64,000 bases of DNA from Pseudoalteromonas arctica A 37-1-2 (GTDB taxonomy: Bacteria; Pseudomonadota; Gammaproteobacteria; Enterobacterales; Alteromonadaceae). Below, one piece after another: positions 38,817-48,911 of this stretch (position 1 is its first letter; every line of letters starts with the position of its first letter). Location: assembly GCF_000238395.3 (NCBI RefSeq), contig NZ_CP011025.1, positions 2,170,001 to 2,234,000 on the forward strand. Reading direction: 5' to 3'. Below the pieces are notes generated by a model. The model ran no database searches. It worked only from the letters and a program-made list of their open reading frames with translations, and had not been told where the DNA came from. Position numbers and translations under genes: made by a program.

Positions 38817-40667
38817 TTATTCAAGTCCAAAAGCACTCGCGCCTAAATCGGCACTGCTTACGATATTTCTAAATCCAGTAAATAATTCGCGACCTGTACC
38901 AAATGTTGCACTTGGCAGGCTAAGTTCTGCTTCACGTTTAGCAAGTTCTTCGTCGCTAACGTGTACTTTTAATATTCCGTTTGGCGCATCAAGTGTCACT
39001 AAATCACCTTCTCGGATTTTAGCAATAATGCCGCCTTCTACTGCCTCTGGTGCTAAGTGAATAGCAGCTGGTACTTTACCTGATGCACCCGACATACGAC
39101 CGTCAGTAACAATGGCTACTTTAAAGCCTTCATCTTGAAGCGTTGCCATTACTGGCGTTAATTTATGTAGCTCTGGCATACCTTTCGCTTTAGGACCTTG
39201 CTCTTTTAGCACGGCAATAAAGTCTTGGTTTAATTCGCCACGCGTGTATGCATCTTGCAGAGCACTTTGTGAGCTAAATACTTTTGCAGGAGCAGTAACA
39301 ACCTGATGTTCGATAGCAACAGCTGACACTTTAATAACAGCTTTACCTAAGTTACCCGTTAGAAGTTGCAGACCACCTTGCTTACTAAAAGGGTTACTCA
39401 CTGGGCGAAGTACTTCTTCATCGTGTGAGTTTGCTGGGCAATCTACCCATTTAACTTTAGTTGGGCCGGTTGAGTTGCTCATGATCAGGCTATCGTCTTT
39501 ATCCAAACGAGGCTCTGTCATGTAAGGTGCTAAACCATCGCCTAGCATTGTTTTAACGTCTGTGTGCAAGTAACCAGCACTTGCTAGCTCTCGCATTAAG
39601 AAACCCATACCGCCAGCTGCTTGAAAGTGGTTTACATCTGCAGAGCCGTTAGGGTAAATACGTGTAAGTAGTGGTACAACTTCTGATAAATCAGACATAT
39701 CTTTCCACGTAACCTGAATGCCCGCCGCTTTTGCTATCGCAACAATATGAATAGCATGGTTAGTAGAACCACCTGTAGAAAGCAGGCCTACTAAACCGTT
39801 TATAATCGTTTTTTCGCTGATCACATCGGCTAAACACGGGCTTTCTTTATCATCTGTAAGCTGCTTAAGCATAGTTTCTACAGCATTACCTGTAAGACCA
39901 TCGCGAAGCTCAGTGTAAGGATTAATAAACGAACTACCTGGAAGGTGTAAGCCCATTATTTCCATTAACATTTGGTTTGAGTTTGCAGTACCGTAGAACG
40001 TACAAGTACCTGCGCTGTGGTAAGACGCGCTTTCAGCCTCTAATAAGTCTTCGCGACTTACTAGACCTTGTGCAAATTTTTGACGAATACGTGCTTTTTC
40101 TTTATTCGGAATACCTGATTGCATTGGACCTGCTGGCAAAAAGAACACAGGTAAATGACCAAACGACAATGCACCAATTAATAAACCCGGGACGATTTTG
40201 TCGCAAACGCCTAAACAAAAAACACCATCAAACACATCGTGTGAAAGCGATATTGCCGTAGACATAGCAATTACATCACGAGAAAAAAGCGAAAGTTCCA
40301 TGCCGTCACGCCCTTGCGTAACACCATCACACATTGCAGGAACGCCACCAGCAACTTGTGCTGTAGCATCGTATTTAGTAGCAATGTCTTTAATTAAATC
40401 TGGGTAATCTTTGTATGGCACATGAGCCGATAACATATCGTTATATGAGTTGATAATAGCAAGATTTGGCTGCTCATCAGCCTTTAAGCGCGCTTTGTCA
40501 TCACTGCTACATGCAGCCATAACATGGGCTATATTTCCGCAACCTAAACCGGCACGAACTCTTGTTTGTTTTTTTGCGTGCGAAATACGTTCTAAATAAT
40601 CTTGACGGGTATTTTTACTGCGTTCGATAACGCGCTGGGTAACTTCTTGAATACGAGGATGTAACAT
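38817..40667 (-). CDS. edd: 6-phosphogluconate dehydratase
   Basis: Dehydrates 6-phosphogluconate to KDPG. 616 residues of the IlvD/Edd family with iron-sulfur cysteines in [20 protein letters not shown] [19 protein letters not shown] and [14 protein letters not shown], plus the conserved [20 protein letters not shown]. First gene of edd-eda-gap; two operators and a promoter lie 130-180 bp upstream. Length and motifs separate it from IlvD. Confidence 0.96.
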   Translation of the reverse strand: MLHPRIQEVTQRVIERSKNTRQDYLERISHAKKQTRVRAGLGCGNIAHVMAACSSDDKARLKADEQPNLAIINSYNDMLSAHVPYKDYPDLIKDIATKYDATAQVAGGVPAMCDGVTQGRDGMELSLFSRDVIAMSTAISLSHDVFDGVFCLGVCDKIVPGLLIGALSFGHLPVFFLPAGPMQSGIPNKEKARIRQKFAQGLVSREDLLEAESASYHSAGTCTFYGTANSNQMLMEIMGLHLPGSSFINPYTELRDGLTGNAVETMLKQLTDDKESPCLADVISEKTIINGLVGLLSTGGSTNHAIHIVAIAKAAGIQVTWKDMSDLSEVVPLLTRIYPNGSADVNHFQAAGGMGFLMRELASAGYLHTDVKTMLGDGLAPYMTEPRLDKDDSLIMSNSTGPTKVKWVDCPANSHDEEVLRPVSNPFSKQGGLQLLTGNLGKAVIKVSAVAIEHQVVTAPAKVFSSQSALQDAYTRGELNQDFIAVLKEQGPKAKGMPELHKLTPVMATLQDEGFKVAIVTDGRMSGASGKVPAAIHLAPEAVEGGIIAKIREGDLVTLDAPNGILKVHVSDEELAKREAELSLPSATFGTGRELFTGFRNIVSSADLGASAFGLE

Positions 40668-40800
40668 AATTTAACTCATCTCTATTAGTTAGAGGATAAA
40701 GGCTCAGTAGCAACTACAGACTCCACGTAAATAACTGTACTGAGCATCTTTGATTTACCCGTTCAAAGGTACGCTACCAGGGAGCCTCTCACAACAGCCC

Positions 40801-40848
40801 TGACACCGGTGTCACTGTATTAACGCATAGCAATGACACCGGTGTCAA
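40801..40848 (-). promoter_or_regulatory. Two LacI-type operators and promoter of edd-eda-gap
   Basis: The perfect 14-bp palindrome TGACACCGGTGTCA occurs at 40801-40814 and 40834-40847, 33 bp apart centre to centre, about three helical turns. The right copy overlaps a minus-strand -35 TTGACA (40848-40843), with a possible -10 TTAATA about 19 bp on, so the repressor would cover the promoter. A central CG fits LacI-family binding. A third copy stands before glk. Confidence 0.85.
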
Positions 40849-40942
40849 CCCCGGGTAACAAAAATAGTTTAATATTTTAACATGACCGAATAATGACCTA
40901 ATTGATTTTTAGGCACAAAGTATATTTTAGCAAGTTCAGAGC

Positions 40943-40980
40943 AAAAAAAAGCCCGAATAAGCGTCACTCATATTCGGGCT
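40943..40980 (-). terminator. Terminator of the glk-lacI unit
   Basis: AGCCCGAATA (40950-40959) and TATTCGGGCT (40971-40980) with eight T on the minus strand after the stem. Insulates the edd promoter from the regulator gene. Confidence 0.9.
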
Positions 40981-41001
40981 ACTGTGAAAGTGTTTTTAAC
41001 T

Positions 41002-42018
41002 CTATTTTATCGCAGAGGTAGACTCGCGTGTAATCAAGCGTGACTCAAGCGTTACCTGATACGGCTGTTCTTGAGGTTGAGCTATGTGTGAAATAAGTTG
41101 AGTTACGGCTTGTTTAGTCATCTCTTCAACGGGCTGTGCAATAGTCGTTAAACCAGGCCAAATATGACGTGCAATGGGTGCATTATCAAAGCCGGCTATT
41201 GAAATGTCATCAGGCACTTTTAATTGGCGCTGGGTAGCTAATTTTAATACCGCTGCCGCCATGTAATCGTTTGATGCAAATACAGCTGTTGGCCTAGGAG
41301 ACAAATCTAAAATACTGCGTGCACTATCTACACCTGAGTGATAACTAAAGTTACCCTCCTCTACTAAGCGCTCATCAAACTCTATTCCATGGCTTGCAAG
41401 TGAACGCCTGTAGCCTTTAAAGCGTTGTTGAGTGGCACTGTGATCCGGGTGCCCTTTAATAAACGCTATAGATTTATGCCCAAGGCTAATTAGATGCTCA
41501 GTAATTTCAAATGCGCCTTGCTCATCATTACTACGAACTGAAATAGAATCATCTTGAAGTAAAGCTGACGCAACTCTTGCGTAAGGGATTTTTTTAGATT
41601 TTAAAAAAGCAACAAGCTCAGCAAAATCACCAAAAGGAGGTGTTAGCACAATGCCATCTAATCGAGAAGTCTGTAGTAATTGCTCAATATTATTTATAAG
41701 GGCTTCACCACGAAACTCACAAGGATGTATCAATAAATTATAGTTATTTTCTTTGCATGCTTCTAAAGCACCCGTTTGCACGCGAGTAATGTAGCTTTTA
41801 CTTGGGTTATCGTAAAGACACCCAATAATAAAGCTACGATTTTGTGCGAGGCCTCGTGCAATTGGATTTGGGGTGTAATCGAGTTCTTTAAATACCGCAA
41901 GCACCTTTTCTCGGGTTGCAGCACTAACATTAGGCTCGTTATTTAAAACGCGTGATACGGTTTTTTTAGAAACACCAGCATGACTTGCCACACTGTTTAT
42001 TGTTACTTTTTTCATCAC
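41002..42018 (-). CDS. LacI-family regulator, glk-linked
   Basis: 338 residues. HTH VASHAGVSKKTVSRVLNNEP (about 9-28), hinge PNPIARGLAQ, then a periplasmic-binding-protein-like effector domain (SFIIGCLYDNPSKSYITRVQ onward). It follows glk by 33 bp on the minus strand. The group with GLYDNP-type starts often sits beside maltodextrin genes, so this may be the regulator that reads the TGCATACGTATKCA sites of the starch cluster. That, and the alternative that it reads TGACACCGGTGTCA, are inferences. Confidence 0.88.
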   Translation of the reverse strand: MMKKVTINSVASHAGVSKKTVSRVLNNEPNVSAATREKVLAVFKELDYTPNPIARGLAQNRSFIIGCLYDNPSKSYITRVQTGALEACKENNYNLLIHPCEFRGEALINNIEQLLQTSRLDGIVLTPPFGDFAELVAFLKSKKIPYARVASALLQDDSISVRSNDEQGAFEITEHLISLGHKSIAFIKGHPDHSATQQRFKGYRRSLASHGIEFDERLVEEGNFSYHSGVDSARSILDLSPRPTAVFASNDYMAAAVLKLATQRQLKVPDDISIAGFDNAPIARHIWPGLTTIAQPVEEMTKQAVTQLISHIAQPQEQPYQVTLESRLITRESTSAIK

Positions 42019-42051
42019 TCTATTTTTCCAAATGCGAACAAGGAAAGCTCC

Positions 42052-43044
42052 TTATTTGCTGTTGTGCAAACACGCTGCGGCACCAATTAGTGGAATATTA
42101 TCTTGTGTTACAAGTATTACAGGAATTTGCCCTGCGTATTGCGACATAATACCCTTTTGAGAAAATCGTTCAACAAAACGACTCTCAAGAAGTCTTGCTT
42201 GCATACGAGGCAGTATTCCACCGCCAATAAATAGTCCGCCTAAAGCACCGTAAACAACGGCTAAATCGCCAGCTACACTGCCGATCCAATCACAAAATTG
42301 ATTAAGCGTTGCATCGCACACAGCACATTCACCGCTATTTGCTAGACTACTTATTTGCGCAGCATCTAAATTTTTAGCTGTTACACCCTTAACCGCAGAC
42401 ATCGCTTTGTATAAATGCGTTATGCCAGGGCCTGAAAATACAGTTTCGATAGAAACATGGGGATGATCTTTACGTAATTCATTTAATAGTAAAGTATCGA
42501 GTTCATTAACTGGTGCAAGCGATATATGCCCCCCTTCTGAACTTAAAACAGCGGTAGATTGCGACGTTCTAACTAAGCACGCGGCACCAAAACCAGTACC
42601 TGGACCTATAACACCAATGTTAGCATTGTCATCAGCTTGACCTGATTTAACAATGACATTTTGTTTAGGATCTAAGTAAGGAGCCGCATATGCAAAAGCA
42701 GCAAAATCGTTAATGACTTCTAGTTGCTGTAAATCAAAATGAGTTTTAAATTCACTAACACTAAAATGCCAACCTAAATTGGTTAAATGTACCTGCCCAG
42801 CTTTTATTGGACCTGCAACGGCTAAACATGCGCGTTTGGGTGTAATATGCGAGACTGTTTGTAAATATTGCTCAAGCGCACTTTCAAGTGAACCAAAATT
42901 AGCACTAGGAAAAATATTAATGTGCTCTATTACAAATTGGTTAGTGTGCTCATTAAAAGCAGTTATTAAAGCAAAGCGGGCATTGGTGCCGCCAACATCA
43001 GCAACTAAGATGGGATCAAATTGGGCAGAAGAGTTTAGGCTCAT
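42052..43044 (-). CDS. glk: Glucokinase
   Basis: Phosphorylates cytoplasmic glucose to glucose 6-phosphate, feeding the Entner-Doudoroff genes. 330 residues of the ROK-independent Glk family: phosphate loop ADVGGTNARFALI (about 14-26), EVINDFAAFAYA with the catalytic Asp (about 111), GPGTGFGAACLV (about 149), and LGGLFIGGGILPR (about 277-289). Heads a glk-lacI unit; its promoter contains a TGACACCGGTGTCA site and an 18-bp palindrome in the leader. Confidence 0.93.
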   Translation of the reverse strand: MSLNSSAQFDPILVADVGGTNARFALITAFNEHTNQFVIEHINIFPSANFGSLESALEQYLQTVSHITPKRACLAVAGPIKAGQVHLTNLGWHFSVSEFKTHFDLQQLEVINDFAAFAYAAPYLDPKQNVIVKSGQADDNANIGVIGPGTGFGAACLVRTSQSTAVLSSEGGHISLAPVNELDTLLLNELRKDHPHVSIETVFSGPGITHLYKAMSAVKGVTAKNLDAAQISSLANSGECAVCDATLNQFCDWIGSVAGDLAVVYGALGGLFIGGGILPRMQARLLESRFVERFSQKGIMSQYAGQIPVILVTQDNIPLIGAAACLHNSK

Positions 43045-43085
43045 AGTATTATCTCTTTTGTTAAGCGACTCGTGCTTATTATTTT

Positions 43086-43103
43086 ACAATGGTATACCAT
43101 TGT
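43086..43103. promoter_or_regulatory. 18-bp perfect palindrome in the glk leader
   Basis: ACAATGGTATACCATTGT is a perfect inverted repeat 42 bp before the glk start. TGGT-N2-ACCA resembles sites of FadR-subfamily GntR regulators rather than LacI sites, which have a central CG. Only copy in the window. Operator role inferred. Confidence 0.5.
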
Positions 43104-43217
43104 TATTTATACTTTGAGCTATCACCTCAAAGTAGCTATCACAGTAAAAAATGCTGCCTATAAAATATATAAACAGCGAATACGTTTTGACAACAAAATG
43201 ATAAAACATTTATATTA

Positions 43218-43243
43218 TGACACCGGTGTCAGCCGTTTATCAA
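43218..43243 (-). promoter_or_regulatory. LacI-type operator within the glk promoter
   Basis: TGACACCGGTGTCA (43218-43231) lies between a minus-strand -35 TTGATA (43243-43238) and a -10 CATAAT about 18 bp on, ideal for repression. It also lies about 105 bp ahead of the divergent lacI gene at 43336 and may control both. Confidence 0.82.
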
Positions 43244-43335
43244 TAAAAATATACGTTAATTCACAAAAAGCTTGAAATTATTCATTAATAACCGAAAATG
43301 GCACAATTATTTATCAAATTAATTAAGTTGTAACA

Positions 43336-44352
43336 ATGAAAGGTAAAGCCACCTCATTTGATATTGCCCACTATGCAGGGGTATCTCAATCAACTGTATC
43401 TCGCGCTTTACGTAACAGCCATCTTGTTAATGAAGAAACACGTAAACGTGTTTTCGATATAGCTAAAAAGCTTAATTATAAAGTTGATAAAAATGCCAGC
43501 AACTTGCGTACACAACAAAGCAGCACACTTGCATTACTTCTTTTCGAAGACCCTACTTCTGATGAGTCACAAATTAATCCTTTCTTTTTAGCCATGCTTG
43601 GCAGCATTACCCGTGCTTGCGCTAAAGAAGGTTACGATTTATTAGTATCATTTCAATCGGCCAGTGCTGATTGGCAAGCAGACTATGAAGATAGCCACAG
43701 AGCCGATGGTATTATTTTACTCGGTTATGGCGATTACATTGATTACCAACCAAAATTTAATACCTTACTTGAACAAAACACTAAGTTTGTTTGTTGGGGT
43801 GCAACGGTTGATAATCGCCCAGATTTAACTGTTTGTTGTGATAACTACGGTGGCGGTAAGCTTGCCGCTGAGCACTTTATTGCTCACAGCAGAACTGACT
43901 GCGCTTTTATTGGTGATGCATCTGATCATAGCCCTGAATTCTTTAGTCGTTTTCAGGGCTTTAAAGATGAGCTACTGGCTAACAACGTAAAAATAAACGA
44001 ACGTAAAATGGCTAATGCTATATCTACTGAAGAATCTGGATATCACGCCACTCGTTCGCTTATCGCTAATAATATTAAATTTAACGCCTTATTTGCTGCA
44101 AGTGACTTAATTGCTATTGGGGCTATACGTGCACTTAAAGAAGCAAATATTAACGTGCCAAAAGATGTTGCGGTAGTCGGCTTTGATAACATAGCCATTG
44201 CTAGTTATGTAAACCCACCGCTGACGACGATAGAGCAAAACACCACTGTTGCTGGGCAAATGCTCGTAGAGAACTTATTAAAACTGATACGTGGTGAAGA
44301 AGTGCAAAGTACCCTATTAGCTCCTATTCTAATTCCTAGAAGGTCAAGCTGA
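43336..44352 (+). CDS. LacI-family regulator, divergent from glk
   Basis: 338 residues. HTH IAHYAGVSQSTVSRALRNSH (about 10-29), hinge VDKNASNLRTQQ, effector domain with FVCWGATVDNRPDLTVCCDN and the dimer-face GFDNIAIASYVNPPLTTIEQ. It is divergent from glk across 291 bp that contain a TGACACCGGTGTCA site, so it is the more likely reader of that operator and thus a glucose or Entner-Doudoroff repressor. Its natural terminator was split by the IS4 element that follows. Confidence 0.88.
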   Translation: MKGKATSFDIAHYAGVSQSTVSRALRNSHLVNEETRKRVFDIAKKLNYKVDKNASNLRTQQSSTLALLLFEDPTSDESQINPFFLAMLGSITRACAKEGYDLLVSFQSASADWQADYEDSHRADGIILLGYGDYIDYQPKFNTLLEQNTKFVCWGATVDNRPDLTVCCDNYGGGKLAAEHFIAHSRTDCAFIGDASDHSPEFFSRFQGFKDELLANNVKINERKMANAISTEESGYHATRSLIANNIKFNALFAASDLIAIGAIRALKEANINVPKDVAVVGFDNIAIASYVNPPLTTIEQNTTVAGQMLVENLLKLIRGEEVQSTLLAPILIPRRSS

Positions 44353-44576
44353 GCCTGCCTGATAAAATAAAGCAGAATTAACAAACCATTTTAATTGCCA
44401 GTTACAACTACTTAAATTTTATTCAGTATATTTTTATCTATTCATTTCACTTTTCTTTCTGATGTATTCCTATCTCACAAAATTCAAAATTCAAATATAA
44501 AAAAAGCCTCTAATGAGTAATGCCGATCATTTAAGAATTAGTTAATAGCACTTGAACGATCTTCTAGGTATGTAAG

Positions 44577-44610
44577 AATCCGAATTCTTTTGTAGAATTC
44601 GGATTTTTTT
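44577..44610 (+). terminator. Terminator hairpin inside the IS4 left end
   Basis: AATCCGAATTC (44577-44587) and GAATTCGGATT (44595-44605) followed by seven T up to 44610, directly before the transposase ATG at 44611. It would stop outside transcription and hide the start region, a known way for IS elements to limit transposase from read-through. Confidence 0.8.
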
Positions 44611-45921
44611 ATGCAACTTTCTAATGCTCTCGATATTATTAACAACATCAAACCTAATGACGTTGAAACACTCGCAGATTTACTCCCTTTATCTCTTATC
44701 GAAGAAGCCTATGCACTGACCGAAACCGTTACACTACGAAAAAGAAAACTAACCCTAGAATCGATGGCTTGGTTGTTGATCGGGATGGTTATTTATAATG
44801 ACAAATCGATGGCCGATGTCGTTAATATGCTCGACATTGTTGACCGCGATGGTAAGCCATTTGTTGCGCCAAGTGCTTTAACTCAGCGTCGTAAAAACCT
44901 AGGTGAAGCCGCCATGAAAGCCTTATTTGAATGCACCCAAAGGCATTGGAATAATGGCGCTAATCATCCTCATTGGAATGGGCTTACCTTGCTTGGTGTC
45001 GATGGTGTTGTTTGGCGTACGGATGACTCACCCCAAAACAATGAAGCCTTTACAAAACCGACCAATACACAATACCCACAGGTCAGAATGGTGTGTCAAA
45101 TGGAGCTAAGCAGCCACCTAATCACGGGGAGTGCTTTTGATGATTACAAGGTCAATGAAATGGTGCTGGCTGAAAAGCTTATAGAAACCACACCCGATAA
45201 CAGTCTCACTTTATTCGACAAAGGTTTCTATTCTTTAGGGCTTTTACATAAATGGCAAACGACTGGCTGTGAACGTCACTGGCTAATCCCCCTGAAAAAA
45301 AATGTGCAATATGAAGTTATTCAAACATTAGGGCGTAATGATAAATTAGTCCAACTTAGCAGCAACCCAAGAGCAAGAAAGATGTGGCCAACGCTGCCTG
45401 ACACCTTAATAGCGAGGTTAGTGACTCGAAAAATAAAGGGTAAATCATACAGTGTGATGACATCGATGACAGATCCGATGCAATATCCGTCAGCCGATAT
45501 AGGCGATTTATATAGTCACCGCTGGGAGATAGAGCTTGGTTATCGCGAACAAAAGCAATATATGCTGGGTAATCGATTAACATTAAGAAGTCGCTTACCT
45601 GCGCTTGTAAAACAAGAGCTGTGGGGAGTGTTGCTTACTTATAATATGGTGCGATATCAGATGGTAAAAATGTGCCACACATTAAAAGGTGATTATTTAC
45701 CATACCAACTCAGTTTCAATGGTAGTTTAGCTCAAATAATGAGGTTGCTTGTTGGATTACCTTATTCAACACATGGAGCCATACCACGTCAATTAAAATA
45801 CTTTTATGCGATGGCAGAAAGCCTCATTCTAGAGCCACGAAGGGAGCGAAGTTTTCCTCGTTCAGTCAACCCAAGACCACAGCGGTACGCTAGAAATAAA
45901 AAAGCCGCTCACCTTAAGTGA
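44611..45921 (+). CDS. IS4-family transposase
   Basis: 436 residues. An N-terminal IS4-type domain ([39 protein letters not shown]) is followed by an RNase H-like DDE core: [12 protein letters not shown] (first Asp), [15 protein letters not shown] (second Asp), and the YREK motif [19 protein letters not shown] (catalytic Glu). Intact, without stops or frameshifts. The last codons run into the right inverted repeat. Confidence 0.94.
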   Translation: MQLSNALDIINNIKPNDVETLADLLPLSLIEEAYALTETVTLRKRKLTLESMAWLLIGMVIYNDKSMADVVNMLDIVDRDGKPFVAPSALTQRRKNLGEAAMKALFECTQRHWNNGANHPHWNGLTLLGVDGVVWRTDDSPQNNEAFTKPTNTQYPQVRMVCQMELSSHLITGSAFDDYKVNEMVLAEKLIETTPDNSLTLFDKGFYSLGLLHKWQTTGCERHWLIPLKKNVQYEVIQTLGRNDKLVQLSSNPRARKMWPTLPDTLIARLVTRKIKGKSYSVMTSMTDPMQYPSADIGDLYSHRWEIELGYREQKQYMLGNRLTLRSRLPALVKQELWGVLLTYNMVRYQMVKMCHTLKGDYLPYQLSFNGSLAQIMRLLVGLPYSTHGAIPRQLKYFYAMAESLILEPRRERSFPRSVNPRPQRYARNKKAAHLK

Positions 45922-45930
45922 ACGGCATTA

Positions 45931-45950
45931 GCCTCTAATGAGGCTTTTTG
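45931..45950 (+). terminator. Terminator rebuilt at the right edge of the IS4 element
   Basis: GCCTC-TAAT-GAGGC followed by TTTTTG. The target duplication recreates the stem here with its plus-strand T-run. The minus-strand T-run that should follow it for the TonB receptor gene remains at the far side of the element (44499-44505). Confidence 0.8.
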
Positions 45951-45983
45951 TTAAATTCTTTTTTAACTCAGACTAACAAGTTA

Positions 45984-48911
45984 TTAAAAATCGTAAGACG
46001 CTGACAATTGAATTCTACGTGGTGATTGGTAAGACTGAGCTAAACCAAATGTAGCATTATCATCGTTTGCTGCAACTTCAGCTGCTTCATCGTAACGAGT
46101 TTCAGTAGCAGCATCAAATACGTTAAATACATCCATAGCTAAACGAATTTTCTGATCGTTAAAGCGAAGGTTATAAGTAAAGTTAAGATCTAAACGTGCT
46201 GTCCATGGTGTAGTACCCATGCTACCACGAGGGAAACGTTTGTCACCTACATAGTAAGTATCGCCGTAGTCATATTGATCAGGGTCTGGAGTATAACCTT
46301 GACCTAAAGCAGTCCAAGGACGCCCCGATGCGATATTAACATTAGCACCAATTAAGAAGTCTTCCGTAACAGCGAAAGCACCATAAATTTTAATATTATG
46401 ACGACGATCTGCAGGTAGATTACCATTAGCACCATCCATTAAATAAGGGTAATCCCAATCTTGCGTAAGACCAGCATCATCTTGACCATTATCAGATTTA
46501 ACAAAACCTTCTGTATTACCGTAATTGTGAGACCATGTGTATAGCGCTTTTAAAGACCAAACCTGATCCCAAGTTTTCTCTAATGTTAAGTCAACTGATG
46601 CGTATTTACGCTTAGCTTCCGGGTAACCTAACTCTTGTGCACTAAAGCTATATTCTTCAGTGGTGCCGTCACCATCAAGATCGAAATTGAAAGTAGCGCC
46701 ATTACCAGGATTAAATAAGAACCAGTTTTCGCCTAAGTACTCACCATTTTCATCCTTAAAGATGTATGAGCCATCATCAATTTGATTACCTAGAACACGG
46801 TAAGTTGCCTTGATACCCCATGACCAATCATCATTAATTGCTGCTTGATAACCAATCATATACTCATCGTTATACATTGGTTCAAGATCTTTATCAGATA
46901 AGGTATTAGATGGTTTTGCAGTGCCGTCACCACCATTAGAAATAGCAGGGTCACCTAGCTGAGTACCTAAACCTACAGGGGTACCATCAGCATTTAAACC
47001 TTCATATTCATACCATGTACTTATAAATGTTTCTGCACCAGCTAAACGAATATTTGTATTAGCAGCTACTGGTAGGTAATAACGACCTGCGGTAAAAAAC
47101 AACTTACTGTCGCCATCGCCATTAATATCCCAAGAACCACCTAAACGAGGAGCAATTTGGTTATCGATAGCAACAAATTCATCACCATCAGCATTATAGT
47201 TAGTAAAGCTATCATTACGTAGGCCTAGCGTCAGGGTAATGTCTTCTGTTACTGACCACTGATCTTCGATATAAATTGCCCAGTTTTCAACTTCGAATTC
47301 GCCACCACTTTTATAATCACGTACACGTGTTGTTTTCATATCTGCAGGTAAGACATAGCCATTAGGTAACCTGCCACCTTCTGAAAAGGTTTCATAGCGA
47401 TAGTAAACACCGCCTGAATTCGTCTTTATTGCATTAGCTGTATTTGTTTCAGAATCATAACCAAATTTAATGCTATGCTCATCATTAATATACCAATCAA
47501 AATCTATTCGTAACTGCTCACGCTTATCTTCATTTTCAGTTACATTAAAGTTAACATAGCACGTAGTATCCTCACCTAAATCAGCATCTATGCCCGTAGG
47601 GCAATCATCATAATCTGAATAATCCGTTTCTGAAAATTTAACTTCACCGTACATTGCTGACATACTTAAATCATCAGTAAGATTACCTGTATAGCGAAGA
47701 GCAAAACTTTCGCCACCACGTTGATGATATGCAATACCAGCATCTTCAGTATAATTACCATTTCCATTTGGGTCTTCAATCGTTCTTTCTGAATAAGTAC
47801 GCTTATCACTGAAACCCCAAAGCATTAATTGGTGATCTTCGTTAATATTCCAATCAAAACGAGCTAGGTAATATGGGTCATCATCTTTTTCAACTGCTAA
47901 ATCTGTTTGAGATGCATTACCGTATTCGTAGTCATTATCTCTTGCAGTGTAAATACCATAGAAGAATAATGTATCTTCAACTATCGCACCTGAAGCATAA
48001 ATACTTGTTTCAAATGAATTGTCGTAGTCGTCTTGGTTATTTACGTATAAATCGCCTATACAGTGACCATCAGTGTCTTCACAACGATCATTTTGTTTGT
48101 AAAGTGAGTTAGGAGCTTGCTCACTTAACGAGTCAGATGAATAAATCGTTTCAACACCAAAGTGAAAATCATTAGAACCAGATTTAGTAACTGATGAGAT
48201 TAACCCGCCTGTAGTACGCCCGAACTCGGCAGAATAACCACCCGTTTTAACTTGGAAGCTATCGTAAGCAGTGAATGGAATTGTTGCACCGCCAAGACCA
48301 TTACGGAAATTAGTCATATTTAGACCATTTACGTAATAAGCATTTTCAGCTACAGAAGCACCACCAAATGAAGCTTGGTCGCCAAAACGACTGTCCCCTT
48401 CAGTTGCGCCAGGCGCAAGCAATGCTACTGAAGTTACAGAGCGAGATATTGGTAAAAGTTCTAGTTCTTCAGAACTAATATTTAATGAAGACTCTGAAAC
48501 AGATACATCGATTGCTCTGATTGAGCCACCAACTACAGCGATTCGCTCAATATTACCAGCTGTTAAAGGTATTTCCATTAGAGCTGTTTTACCTACACCA
48601 ATAACAACACCTTTAACTTGGGCTTGGTCAAAACCAGATTGAGAAACTGTAATGTCGTACTTACCAACAGGTACTTGCTTAAGATCAAACTCACCATTTG
48701 CATCAGCAGTTAATGTTTTTGAATAGCCTTTAGTACTGTCCGTTATTGTAATTGTTGCTCCAGATAATGAAACACCTGACTGAGTTGTTAAGGTACCTTT
48801 AATAGCACCGTTAACGTTATCTGCCATTGCAGGCATTGCAGCACTTAATGTCATAGCAACTGCTGCAGCAGTGAATGAGCGCTTAAATGTCTTAGTAAAA
48901 TTATGGTTCAT
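45984..48911 (-). CDS. TonB-dependent receptor, Oar-like
   Basis: 975 residues. Signal peptide (AAVAMTLSAAMPAMA-DNV), then a carboxypeptidase-regulatory-like beta-sandwich (about 35-115, IKGTLTTQSGVSLSGATITI), the plug (about 135-250, with YNGL-type YYVNGLNMTNFRNG and VKTGGYSAEFGRTTGG) and a 22-strand barrel rich in Asp and aromatic residues. Ends SYQSPRRIQLSASYDF, the outer-membrane C-terminal signal. Oar-like receptors take up large ligands; position beside amylases suggests glucans. Its own unit on the minus strand; transcription termination is disturbed by the IS4 element. Confidence 0.88.
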   Translation of the reverse strand: MNHNFTKTFKRSFTAAAVAMTLSAAMPAMADNVNGAIKGTLTTQSGVSLSGATITITDSTKGYSKTLTADANGEFDLKQVPVGKYDITVSQSGFDQAQVKGVVIGVGKTALMEIPLTAGNIERIAVVGGSIRAIDVSVSESSLNISSEELELLPISRSVTSVALLAPGATEGDSRFGDQASFGGASVAENAYYVNGLNMTNFRNGLGGATIPFTAYDSFQVKTGGYSAEFGRTTGGLISSVTKSGSNDFHFGVETIYSSDSLSEQAPNSLYKQNDRCEDTDGHCIGDLYVNNQDDYDNSFETSIYASGAIVEDTLFFYGIYTARDNDYEYGNASQTDLAVEKDDDPYYLARFDWNINEDHQLMLWGFSDKRTYSERTIEDPNGNGNYTEDAGIAYHQRGGESFALRYTGNLTDDLSMSAMYGEVKFSETDYSDYDDCPTGIDADLGEDTTCYVNFNVTENEDKREQLRIDFDWYINDEHSIKFGYDSETNTANAIKTNSGGVYYRYETFSEGGRLPNGYVLPADMKTTRVRDYKSGGEFEVENWAIYIEDQWSVTEDITLTLGLRNDSFTNYNADGDEFVAIDNQIAPRLGGSWDINGDGDSKLFFTAGRYYLPVAANTNIRLAGAETFISTWYEYEGLNADGTPVGLGTQLGDPAISNGGDGTAKPSNTLSDKDLEPMYNDEYMIGYQAAINDDWSWGIKATYRVLGNQIDDGSYIFKDENGEYLGENWFLFNPGNGATFNFDLDGDGTTEEYSFSAQELGYPEAKRKYASVDLTLEKTWDQVWSLKALYTWSHNYGNTEGFVKSDNGQDDAGLTQDWDYPYLMDGANGNLPADRRHNIKIYGAFAVTEDFLIGANVNIASGRPWTALGQGYTPDPDQYDYGDTYYVGDKRFPRGSMGTTPWTARLDLNFTYNLRFNDQKIRLAMDVFNVFDAATETRYDEAAEVAANDDNATFGLAQSYQSPRRIQLSASYDF

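Larger units (their letters stand above)
44518..45930 (+). mobile_element. IS4-family insertion sequence, 1413 bp, complete
   Basis: Terminal inverted repeats TAATGCCGATCATTTAAG and, inverted from the right end, TAATGCCGTTCACTTAAG (16 of 18 match). Flanked by a 12-bp direct repeat GCCTCTAATGAG (44506-44517 and 45931-45942), a target duplication in the range known for IS4 elements. One intact transposase gene. The target was an intrinsic terminator between a LacI gene and the TonB receptor. Confidence 0.95.
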
